From the NCBI RefSeq assembly GCF_003490935.1, contig NZ_QQGD01000008.1, positions 14,477 to 78,476 of the forward strand: a stretch of 64,000 nt of DNA, read 5' to 3'. The DNA is from Haemophilus haemolyticus_M. Its GTDB lineage: Bacteria; Pseudomonadota; Gammaproteobacteria; Enterobacterales; Pasteurellaceae. This document shows positions 9,560 to 17,523 of this stretch, piece after piece. A program made the translations under genes and the position numbers. Under the pieces are notes generated by a model that was not told where the DNA came from, did no database searches, and worked only from the letters and a program-made list of their open reading frames with translations. The stretch's first letter is position 1. Each line of letters starts with the position of its first letter.

Positions 9560-9655
9560 TTATTCTTCTTTTGGTAATCGAATTAGGGCGTAAACCAATC
9601 CACCCCATACCAAAGCGAGAGACACGATCATCATAATAATTGCACCAGTACTCAT
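9560..9655 (-). CDS. MetS-type small subunit of an NSS-family transporter
   Basis: A 31-residue gene: M-S-T-G-A-I-I-M-M-I-V-S, then one membrane helix, ending R-L-P-K-E-E. This is the form of the tiny MetS-like partners of sodium-dependent methionine/alanine importers. Its ATG follows the stop codon of the transporter gene by one base. Its ribosome site (AAAGGAGAA) lies inside the last codons of that gene, so translation is almost certainly coupled. It is short enough to be missed by automatic gene calling. Confidence 0.85.
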   Translation of the reverse strand: MSTGAIIMMIVSLALVWGGLVYALIRLPKEE

Positions 9656-9656
9656 T

Positions 9657-11183
9657 TTATTCTCCTTTAGTTTCATCAATGGTTAACTTGGTGTCGCTTT
9701 TCCATTTTAAGCGAGAAAGGAAGAACGCCACGACAAGTAAGCTAATAGACATTCCCCAGCCAAAGGTATTTACGAACCAGCTTGGGTAACCTTCATAACC
9801 TTCAGAGAAGACTTTTGCTCCTTCACTGAAAAGCATGAATGCTAAAACACCACTCGTTAATACAATGCATAAACGCCAGAAGAAACCTACTTTGAAAGAT
9901 GAAGTTTCATTTAAGTGATTACCCAATAAACCCAGTTTTTCATTTGCTACAATCGCAATTAAAGAAGCAAATGCCACGGCAACGATACCGAAATAGTTCA
10001 CGAATTTATCGAACACATCTAACATTGGTAAACCTGTTGTCGTGCCGAATAAGATGACAGAAACTAACATCATTGGTACACCCACGATAAACGTTACTTT
10101 CCCACGACTAATACGAATTTTATCTTGAATTGCGGAAATAATTACCTCAATTACTGAGATAAATGAAGTTAATGCCGCAAAGGTTAATGATCCAAAGAAC
10201 AATACGCCTAGCACTTCACCAAATGGTGCTTTGTTGATGATGGTTGGGAACGCAAAAAATGCTAAACCAATTCCGCCTTTTGCCACTTCGCTCACTTCTT
10301 GACCTTGCGCAGTAGCAATAAAACCTAATGCTGCAAATACGCCGATACCCGCTAATACTTCAAAGCTACTGTTAGCAAAACCTACAACCAAGCCGCTACC
10401 AGTCAAATCGGATTCTTTTTTAAGATAAGAGGCGTAAGTCACCATAATCCCAAAGCCGATAGAAAGAGAGAAGAAGATTTGCCCATAGGCCGCAATCCAC
10501 ACACTTGGATTAGAAAGTTTCGACCAATCTGGCGTAAATAATGCATCTAAACCTTTTGCCGCACCTGGTAAGAATAAGGAATAAATCACAAGCGCCATAA
10601 ACATTACAACGAGCACTGGCATTAATACAGAAGATGCTTTAGCAATCCCTTTTTGAACGCCCATAGACAGCACGCCTAACGCAACAATCCACATCGCAAT
10701 CAATGGGCCAGTTACCATACCGACAAATTCAAAACTCACACCGTTTTTAATGTCGCCCATTTTTAAGAATTCACCGATGAAGAAATCAATTGGTTTATCG
10801 CCCCATGCTCCAGTGAAAGAAAAGTATGTGTAGCTTGCCGCCCAGCCTAATACCACGGCGTAATATAGTCCGATGATGACATTCACCATCATTTGCCACC
10901 AACCAAATACCTCAAAGTGCGGGCTAACACGGCGATAAGAAAGTGGTGCACCACCACGATTACGGTGGCCAATTGCATAATCTAAAAATAAAAGAGGAAT
11001 CCCTGCGGTTAACAACGCGATAAGGTAAGGGATGATAAATGCTCCACCACCATTTTCATAAGTGGTATAAGGGAAACGCCAAATATTACCAAGACCGACG
11101 GCCGAACCAATCGCGGCCATAATAAATGCACGACGACCAGAAAAAGTCTCACGCTTTTGCGCTTTTTGGGCTGAGTGCGCCAT
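9657..11183 (-). CDS. sodium-dependent (NSS/SNF family) amino-acid transporter
   Basis: 508 residues with about eleven to twelve helices. The opening R-R-A-F-I-M-A-A-I-G-S-A-V-G-L-G-N-I-W-R is the NSS signature around the sodium and substrate sites in helix 1. These carriers import amino acids with sodium. Pairing with the MetS-like peptide next door suggests methionine or alanine as substrate, by analogy with MetPS; this is not shown here. It is transcribed away from ilvG, with 245 bases between. Confidence 0.88.
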   Translation of the reverse strand: MAHSAQKAQKRETFSGRRAFIMAAIGSAVGLGNIWRFPYTTYENGGGAFIIPYLIALLTAGIPLLFLDYAIGHRNRGGAPLSYRRVSPHFEVFGWWQMMVNVIIGLYYAVVLGWAASYTYFSFTGAWGDKPIDFFIGEFLKMGDIKNGVSFEFVGMVTGPLIAMWIVALGVLSMGVQKGIAKASSVLMPVLVVMFMALVIYSLFLPGAAKGLDALFTPDWSKLSNPSVWIAAYGQIFFSLSIGFGIMVTYASYLKKESDLTGSGLVVGFANSSFEVLAGIGVFAALGFIATAQGQEVSEVAKGGIGLAFFAFPTIINKAPFGEVLGVLFFGSLTFAALTSFISVIEVIISAIQDKIRISRGKVTFIVGVPMMLVSVILFGTTTGLPMLDVFDKFVNYFGIVAVAFASLIAIVANEKLGLLGNHLNETSSFKVGFFWRLCIVLTSGVLAFMLFSEGAKVFSEGYEGYPSWFVNTFGWGMSISLLVVAFFLSRLKWKSDTKLTIDETKGE

Positions 11184-11428
11184 AAATTATCCTATATAAA
11201 AAAATGAAAGGAGTTTCAATATAATGAAATCTAATCATCAGTCAATAAATAAGCACAAAGAGCGGTAAAAATTCACGGATTTTTTAATAAAAAGAACATA
11301 AACATTCAAAACAAGCCAATTTTCACCGCACTTTTTTCGTTTTTTTCGCGCTAAACCCTACCAATGACTCGAAATTTCGCTACAATGCTGAACTTGTCCC
11401 AAAATAAAAACAACAGGAAACAAACACA

Positions 11429-13087
11429 ATGACAGGTGCACAACTCATCATGGAGTGCCTGAAAGCACACCACGTCACGACTCTTTTCGGCTATCCAGGC
11501 GGCGCAATCATGCCAACCTACGATGCCCTTTATGACGCAGGCTTAGATCACTTACTTTGTCGTAATGAACAAGGGGCTGCCATCGCAGCGATTGGTTATG
11601 CTCGCTCCACAGGAAAAGTGGGCGTATGTATTGCAACATCAGGCCCTGGCGCAACCAATTTAGTCACAGGATTAGGCGATGCCATGATGGACTCCATTCC
11701 AGTTGTAGCCATTACCGGTCAAGTTTCCTCTCCATTAATCGGCACGGATGCGTTCCAAGAAGCGGATGTTCTAGGACTTTCTCTTGCTTGCACTAAACAC
11801 AGCTTTATCGTGCAAAGTGCGGATGAATTAGCCGATGTTTTTGCGGAAGCCTTTGAAATTGCCCAAAGCGGACGTCCTGGCCCCGTTCTTATTGATGTGC
11901 CTCGTGATATTCAAGTTGGTAAAGTACCTGTAAATATAAAAGCCTACGTTAAAACACCAGAAAAACCGACCGCACTTTCAGTAGATAAACTCGCTGAAGC
12001 AAAAGAATTATTAAAAAATGCTAAAAAACCGGTGCTTTATGTGGGTGGCGGCGTTGGTATGGCGAAGGCTATTCCTGCCTTACGCGAATTTTTAACCCAG
12101 ACCCAAATGCCATCCGTCTCAACGTTAAAAGGTTTAGGTGCAATTGATCCAAACGATGATGTGTATATGGGAATGATTGGTATGCATGGTACGAAAGCTG
12201 CTAATTTTGCCGTGCAAGAAAGTGATTTATTACTCGTATGCGGTGCTCGTTTTGACGATCGTGTAACAGGTAAACTCGATACCTTTGCTCCTCACGCTAA
12301 AGTGATTCATTGTGATATTGATGCAGCGGAAATTCATAAATTACGCCGTGCAGATGTTGCCCTACAAGGGGATTTAATCCAAGCACTTAATACACTCAAA
12401 CAAGAGCTTGATATTGAACCTTGGCGTGAACAAATCAGAAATTTCAAAGCAAAATTAGATTTCACTTATGTTGAAAATCAAGGCAATCGCCCGATTGATC
12501 CTTGGGCATTACTCAACACCCTATCTAATCGCAAACCAGATAATGCGGTAATTTGTACCGATGTAGGTCAGCATCAAATGTGGTCAGCGCAACATATGAA
12601 GCATTTTTCGCCAGAGAACTACATTACTTCGGCAGGTTTCGGCACAATGGGCTTTGGCTTACCCGCTGCTGTGGGGGCAAAAAAAGCACGCCTACAAGAT
12701 GAAGTCATTTTAGTTACCGGTGATGGCTCACTCATGATGAATATCCAAGAATTGGGTTCAATCAAACGTGGCAATTTACCGGTAAAAATTTTGCTACTGG
12801 ATAACCAACGCTTAGGTATGGTTCGCCAATGGCAGGATTTATTCTGGAATAAACGTCGCAGTGAAACGATTTTAGACGACAACCCAGATTTTGTGATGCT
12901 CGCTAATGCGTTCGGTATTCCTGCAGAACGTATTGAGTCAGCCGATGATGTGAATGCAGCACTCAACCGATTATTAAACAGCAAAACAGCCTATTTATTA
13001 CAAGTATGCATTCCACCTGATGAATGTGTATGGCCACTTGTTCCACCGGGGGCATGTAACGCGGATATGGTAGAGGAGATGAACTAA
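11429..13087 (+). CDS. ilvG: acetolactate synthase II large subunit
   Basis: 552 residues. It makes acetolactate or acetohydroxybutyrate, the first common step of valine, leucine and isoleucine synthesis, using thiamine diphosphate and FAD. C-R-N-E-Q-G-A near residue 47 holds the catalytic glutamate. The ThDP motif G-D-G-S-L-M-M-N-I-Q-E-L lies near residue 430. The reading frame is intact, unlike the frameshifted ilvG of E. coli K-12. The stop overlaps the ilvM start (TAATG), so the subunits are translationally coupled. I saw no peptide-leader attenuator upstream. Confidence 0.95.
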   Translation: MTGAQLIMECLKAHHVTTLFGYPGGAIMPTYDALYDAGLDHLLCRNEQGAAIAAIGYARSTGKVGVCIATSGPGATNLVTGLGDAMMDSIPVVAITGQVSSPLIGTDAFQEADVLGLSLACTKHSFIVQSADELADVFAEAFEIAQSGRPGPVLIDVPRDIQVGKVPVNIKAYVKTPEKPTALSVDKLAEAKELLKNAKKPVLYVGGGVGMAKAIPALREFLTQTQMPSVSTLKGLGAIDPNDDVYMGMIGMHGTKAANFAVQESDLLLVCGARFDDRVTGKLDTFAPHAKVIHCDIDAAEIHKLRRADVALQGDLIQALNTLKQELDIEPWREQIRNFKAKLDFTYVENQGNRPIDPWALLNTLSNRKPDNAVICTDVGQHQMWSAQHMKHFSPENYITSAGFGTMGFGLPAAVGAKKARLQDEVILVTGDGSLMMNIQELGSIKRGNLPVKILLLDNQRLGMVRQWQDLFWNKRRSETILDDNPDFVMLANAFGIPAERIESADDVNAALNRLLNSKTAYLLQVCIPPDECVWPLVPPGACNADMVEEMN

Positions 13088-13305
13088 TGAATGAATATAA
13101 ACTTGAACTCGTCGCTCGCCATCGTCCAGAAGTATTAGAACGCATTTTACGCGTAGCACGTCACCGCGGGTTTACCGTTACAACAATGGACATGACACTA
13201 ATTGAAACCCAAGTGCGGTTAAAAATCACCGTAAAATCTGACCGCACTTTAGATCTATTGGTTAATCAGTTGGTTAAGCTGCCAGATGTTTTAATGGTTA
13301 ATTAA
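13087..13305 (+). CDS. ilvM: acetolactate synthase II small regulatory subunit
   Basis: 72 residues, an ACT-type small subunit that activates IlvG. R-H-R-P-E-V-L-E-R-I-L-R-V-A-R-H-R-G-F resembles E. coli IlvM. The start codon overlaps the ilvG stop by one base. A Haemophilus uptake word occurs inside the coding sequence near 13211. The gene is followed by an inverted-repeat element before ilvD. Confidence 0.93.
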   Translation: MNEYKLELVARHRPEVLERILRVARHRGFTVTTMDMTLIETQVRLKITVKSDRTLDLLVNQLVKLPDVLMVN

Positions 13306-13340
13306 GAATATTTTATCAAATAATTTCTTCGACTTTTCTT

Positions 13341-13508
13341 CTGCCAAATCTCCCCTTCCCCTCTTTGCTAAAGAGGGGATTGAATTGAGATAAATTTAAG
13401 TATTAGTGTTGAACTTTAACAACACTAGAATGTGAATGAAGCAATGGTTATCCACTTACTAAAGAAATTCTCCCTCTTTAGCAAAGAGGGGAAGGGGAGA
13501 TTTGGCAG
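13341..13508. repeat. nested inverted-repeat element between ilvM and ilvD
   Basis: 38-base arms at 13341-13378 and 13471-13508 are reverse complements with one mismatch. Each arm contains its own hairpin (CCCTCTTT gct AAAGAGGG). The centre contains TAGTGTTG / CAACACTA around a short loop. It encodes nothing and looks like a small non-autonomous or REP-like element. No target-site duplication is obvious. Confidence 0.8.
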
Positions 13509-13572
13509 TCTCAATTAACGAAGAAATTAATCACACAAACAAACCCTAAAATTTTACTCGGAGAGATTATTT

Positions 13573-15411
13573 ATGCCAAAACTACGTTCAGCGACCAGTA
13601 CACAAGGTCGTAATATGGCAGGTGCACGTGCCTTATGGCGTGCAACAGGGATGAAAGAAAATGACTTTGGTAAACCGATTATTGCGGTGGTGAACTCTTT
13701 CACCCAATTTGTGCCTGGGCATGTGCATTTAAAAGATATGGGACAGCTTGTTGCTGCTGAAATTGAAAAAGCGGGCGGCGTAGCAAAAGAATTTAACACT
13801 ATTGCGGTGGATGATGGTATCGCGATGGGACACGGCGGGATGCTTTATTCTTTACCAAGCCGTGATTTAATCGCTGATAGCGTGGAATATATGGTCAATG
13901 CGCACTGTGCTGATGCGATGGTGTGTATTTCCAACTGTGACAAAATCACCCCAGGAATGTTAATGGCGGCAATGCGTTTAAATATTCCAACTATCTTCGT
14001 TTCAGGCGGCCCAATGGAAGCGGGTAAAACTAAACTTTCTGATCAATTAATCCGCTTAGATTTAGTGGATGCGATGATTGAAGCAGCCGATCCGAATGTG
14101 TCAGATGAACGCATTGATGCTATTGAACGTAGCGCTTGCCCAACCTGTGGTTCTTGTTCTGGCATGTTTACCGCAAACTCCATGAACTGCTTAACTGAAG
14201 CCTTAGGTTTATCTTTACCAGGCAATGGTTCTATGTTAGCCACTCACGCAGACCGCAAAGAATTATTCTTAAAAGCGGGCCGTCAAATTGTCGAACTTTG
14301 CAAACGTTATTACGAACAAGATGATGCAAGCGTATTACCTCGTTCAATCGGTACTTTTGATGCCTTTGAAAATGCAATGAGCCTCGATATCGCAATGGGG
14401 GGTTCAAGCAACACGGTTTTACACTTATTAGCAGCAGCACAAGAAGCCGGCGTAGATTTTAAAATGGAAGATATTGACCGTTTATCCCGCAAAGTACCTT
14501 GTTTAAGCAAAATTGCACCAAACACCAATAAATACCACATGGAAGACGTACACCGTGCAGGCGGTATTATGGGATTGTTAGGTGAATTAGATCGCGCTGG
14601 ATTAATTCATAAAAATACACACACCGTGCTTGGAATGAGCATGGGAGAACAACTAGACCAATACGATATTATTCGCAATCAAGATGAAGAATTACATAAA
14701 TTCTTCCGTGCAGGCCCTGCAGGCATCCGCACAACTCAAGCATTCTCACAAGATTGTCGCTGGGATACCGTCGATAATGATCGTGTAAACGGTTGTATTC
14801 GCAATAAAGAAAATGCGATCTCGCAAGAAGGTGGCTTAGCCGTATTATTCGGTAATCTCGCTGAAGACGGATGTATCGTTAAAACTGCAGGCGTAGATGA
14901 ATCTATTTGGAAATTCACCGGCCGTGCAATCGTATTTGAAAGCCAAGAAGATGCGGTTGCAGGCATTTTAGGTGGCAAAGTCAAAGAAGGCCATGTCGTT
15001 GTTATCCGTTACGAAGGTCCTAAAGGCGGACCAGGTATGCAAGAAATGTTATACCCAACCAGTTACTTAAAATCGATGGGCTTGGGCAAAAAATGTGCTT
15101 TATTAACGGATGGTCGTTTCTCTGGTGGTACATCAGGCTTGTCTATTGGACACGCATCACCAGAAGCTGCTTCTGGCGGTGCAATCGGCTTAGTACGCGA
15201 TGGCGATATTATCAACATTGATATTCCAAACCGAGCAATTAACTTAGAAATCAGTAATGAAGAACTCACAGCACGCAGAGCTGAACAAGATCAAAAAGGT
15301 TGGCAACCAGCTCACCGTGAACGTGAAGTCTCTTTCGCATTGAAAGTATTCGGTCACTTCGCGACCTCAGCGGACAAAGGTGCGGTACGCGATAAAACAT
15401 TGTTAAAATAA
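13573..15411 (+). CDS. ilvD: dihydroxy-acid dehydratase
   Basis: 612 residues. It dehydrates 2,3-dihydroxy acids to the keto acids that lead to valine and isoleucine, using an iron-sulfur cluster. Cluster cysteines appear in S-N-C-D-K-I-T-P-G-M and in C-P-T-C-G-S-C-S-G-M-F-T-A-N-S-M-N-C near residues 195-213. Start ATG 13573 follows CGGAGAG. It is third in the ilvG-M-D-A order; the upstream inverted-repeat element separates it from ilvM by 267 bases. Confidence 0.96.
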   Translation: MPKLRSATSTQGRNMAGARALWRATGMKENDFGKPIIAVVNSFTQFVPGHVHLKDMGQLVAAEIEKAGGVAKEFNTIAVDDGIAMGHGGMLYSLPSRDLIADSVEYMVNAHCADAMVCISNCDKITPGMLMAAMRLNIPTIFVSGGPMEAGKTKLSDQLIRLDLVDAMIEAADPNVSDERIDAIERSACPTCGSCSGMFTANSMNCLTEALGLSLPGNGSMLATHADRKELFLKAGRQIVELCKRYYEQDDASVLPRSIGTFDAFENAMSLDIAMGGSSNTVLHLLAAAQEAGVDFKMEDIDRLSRKVPCLSKIAPNTNKYHMEDVHRAGGIMGLLGELDRAGLIHKNTHTVLGMSMGEQLDQYDIIRNQDEELHKFFRAGPAGIRTTQAFSQDCRWDTVDNDRVNGCIRNKENAISQEGGLAVLFGNLAEDGCIVKTAGVDESIWKFTGRAIVFESQEDAVAGILGGKVKEGHVVVIRYEGPKGGPGMQEMLYPTSYLKSMGLGKKCALLTDGRFSGGTSGLSIGHASPEAASGGAIGLVRDGDIINIDIPNRAINLEISNEELTARRAEQDQKGWQPAHREREVSFALKVFGHFATSADKGAVRDKTLLK

Positions 15412-15422
15412 TTTAACAAGAT

Positions 15423-15447
15423 GGCGCGCGTTTCTAACGCGTGCCTT
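15423..15447 (+). terminator. hairpin after ilvD
   Basis: GGCGCGCGTT tct AACGCGTGCC followed by TTTTG. A short U tract makes this a weak or partial terminator between ilvD and the downstream gene. Confidence 0.6.
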
Positions 15448-15509
15448 TTGTTATAGGCAAAGTGCGGTCATTTTTCTACGTGTTTTGAAATAAATATAGG
15501 AAGATTCTA

Positions 15510-15947
15510 ATGGGATTTCTCGATTTTTTTAAGAAAAAAGAAATAGTTGGGATTGGTACATCATCTTATAACAAAAAGTTAATTGATGTTTGGAAAGATA
15601 GCATTAATGGAAATGAGAAGTCTTGGGTGCTGTTTGAAAATGGAACTTGCGTTATTTTACTTGAACCCGAAGAAGATTTAGCAAAACAAGCTAAAAAATT
15701 ATTAAGTGAATGGGGAAAAGTTCAAGTAGCTACATCGTCAGCAGATTTTGGTGTTATCCATTTGGATAATGGCAAAGGATATGCTGTTTCATGCCATCAT
15801 CCCGAAATTTTTACGTTAGTTTTAAAACAAGATGGATTAGATGAAGATTTCAAAATAGGTATTGAAGGTCGCTCTAACCGAAATTATGATGCCGAAGGGC
15901 TCAATATCATTCATATCGAAGATAAACGAATAAAAGAAATACTATGA
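15510..15947 (+). CDS. uncharacterised 145-residue protein coupled to ilvA
   Basis: I do not recognise a family. The protein opens M-G-F-L-D-F-F-K-K-K-E, is acidic overall, and has no signal peptide or membrane segment. C-H-H-P-E near residue 95 is the only Cys/His-rich spot. Start ATG 15510 has an AGGAAG site. The stop overlaps the ilvA start by four bases (ATGA), so the two are translated together. It interrupts the usual ilvD-ilvA adjacency and is AT-rich with a different style from its neighbours, which suggests a later insertion. Confidence 0.8.
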   Translation: MGFLDFFKKKEIVGIGTSSYNKKLIDVWKDSINGNEKSWVLFENGTCVILLEPEEDLAKQAKKLLSEWGKVQVATSSADFGVIHLDNGKGYAVSCHHPEIFTLVLKQDGLDEDFKIGIEGRSNRNYDAEGLNIIHIEDKRIKEIL

Positions 15948-17485
15948 AAAACCTACTCACCAATCCTCAACCTTCTCAATCAGATTATATCAATGCCATT
16001 GTTAAACTTGGTTCGCGCGTATATGAAGCTGCGCAAGTGACCCCTTTACAAAAAATGGGAAAACTTTCTGAACGACTGCACAATAATATCTGGATTAAAC
16101 GTGAAGACCGTCAGCCAGTAAATAGTTTTAAACTACGCGGTGCTTACGCAATGATTTCTAGCCTTTCAGCAGAACAAAAAGAAGCAGGAGTGATAGCGGC
16201 ATCTGCGGGTAACCATGCACAAGGCGTGGCATTATCAGCGAAACAATTAGGCTTAAAAGCATTGATCGTCATGCCACAAAACACCCCAAGCATTAAAGTG
16301 GATGCTGTGCGTGGTTTTGGTGGTGAGGTATTGTTGCACGGTGCTAATTTCGATGAAGCCAAAGCAAAAGCGATTGAGCTTTCAAAAGAAAAAAATATGA
16401 CATTTATTCCTCCATTCGATCATCCATTAGTGATCGCAGGACAAGGCACATTAGCAATGGAAATACTACAACAAGTGACAGATTTGGATTATGTGTTTGT
16501 ACAAGTCGGCGGCGGTGGCTTAGCTGCAGGTGTAGCAATTTTGCTTAAGCAATTTATGCCAGAAATTAAAATCATCGGTGTAGAATCAAAGGATTCTGCA
16601 TGCTTAAAAGCCGCTCTCGATAAAGGTGAACCAACAGATTTAACGCATGTTGGATTATTTGCGGATGGTGTTGCCGTAAAACGCATTGGTGACGAAACAT
16701 TCCGTCTATGCCAGCAATATCTTGATGATATGGTATTGGTCGATAGTGACGAAGTGTGCGCAGCAATGAAAGATTTGTTTGAGAACGTTCGTGCTGTTGC
16801 AGAACCATCAGGTGCATTAGGTTTAGCCGGTTTGAAAAAATATACGAAACAAAACCATATTGAAGGCAAAAATATGGCGGCAATTTTGTCTGGCGCGAAC
16901 TTGAATTTCCACACATTACGTTATGTATCTGAACGTTGTGAAATCGGTGAAAACCGAGAAGCTTTATTAGCCGTGACCATGCCTGAACAACCAGGTAGTT
17001 TCTTAAAATTTGCTTATGTATTAGGTAACCGAGCTGTAACTGAATTCAGTTATCGTTATGCAGATGATAAACGCGCTTGTGTGTTTGTCGGAGTAAGAAC
17101 TACAAATGAGCAAGAAAAAGCAGACATTATTGCAGACCTCACTAAAAATGGTTTTGATGTTGAGGATATGTCTGATGATGATATTGCGAAAACGCATGTT
17201 CGCTATTTAATGGGGGGGCGAGCAGCCAATGATAATGAACGCTTATATACGTTCGAATTCCCAGAGCAAAAAGGTGCGTTATTGAAATTTCTAGAAACCT
17301 TGCAAAATCGTTGGAATATTTCATTATTCCACTATCGTGCCCACGGCGCGGACTATGGAAATATCCTTGCTGGGTTCCAAATTGAAGAACGCGAACAAGC
17401 AGAATTTGAACAGGCACTTGCCCAACTCAATTATGTTTTTGAAGATGTAACAGAAAGCAAATCTTATCGTTATTTCTTACGTTAA
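15944..17485 (+). CDS. ilvA: threonine ammonia-lyase, biosynthetic
   Basis: 513 residues, the length of the biosynthetic enzyme that deaminates threonine to 2-oxobutanoate for isoleucine. The PLP lysine is in V-N-S-F-K-L-R-G-A-Y near residue 60, and the glycine loop V-G-G-G-G-L-A-A-G near residue 190. Two ACT-like regulatory repeats fill residues about 330-513 and normally bind isoleucine. The start overlaps the preceding unknown gene by four bases. A G7 run near 17212 lies inside the gene and the frame is intact. Confidence 0.95.
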   Translation: MKNLLTNPQPSQSDYINAIVKLGSRVYEAAQVTPLQKMGKLSERLHNNIWIKREDRQPVNSFKLRGAYAMISSLSAEQKEAGVIAASAGNHAQGVALSAKQLGLKALIVMPQNTPSIKVDAVRGFGGEVLLHGANFDEAKAKAIELSKEKNMTFIPPFDHPLVIAGQGTLAMEILQQVTDLDYVFVQVGGGGLAAGVAILLKQFMPEIKIIGVESKDSACLKAALDKGEPTDLTHVGLFADGVAVKRIGDETFRLCQQYLDDMVLVDSDEVCAAMKDLFENVRAVAEPSGALGLAGLKKYTKQNHIEGKNMAAILSGANLNFHTLRYVSERCEIGENREALLAVTMPEQPGSFLKFAYVLGNRAVTEFSYRYADDKRACVFVGVRTTNEQEKADIIADLTKNGFDVEDMSDDDIAKTHVRYLMGGRAANDNERLYTFEFPEQKGALLKFLETLQNRWNISLFHYRAHGADYGNILAGFQIEEREQAEFEQALAQLNYVFEDVTESKSYRYFLR

Positions 17486-17493
17486 TCTTATAA

Positions 17494-17521
17494 AAAAGGC
17501 GTGATATTTTTCACGCCTTTG
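17494..17521. terminator. bidirectional terminator, ilvA / dnaE
   Basis: AAAGGCGTGA / TCACGCCTTT stem with A and T runs on either side, between converging ilvA and dnaE. Confidence 0.85.
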
Positions 17522-17523
17522 TA

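Noticed and set aside
12619..12984. 121-codon minus-strand frame opposite ilvG
   Set aside because: A mirror of the conserved ThDP region of IlvG, with no ribosome site.
17212..17218. G7 run in ilvA as a phase-variation tract
   Set aside because: Seven bases is too short for high-rate slippage and the enzyme is metabolic.
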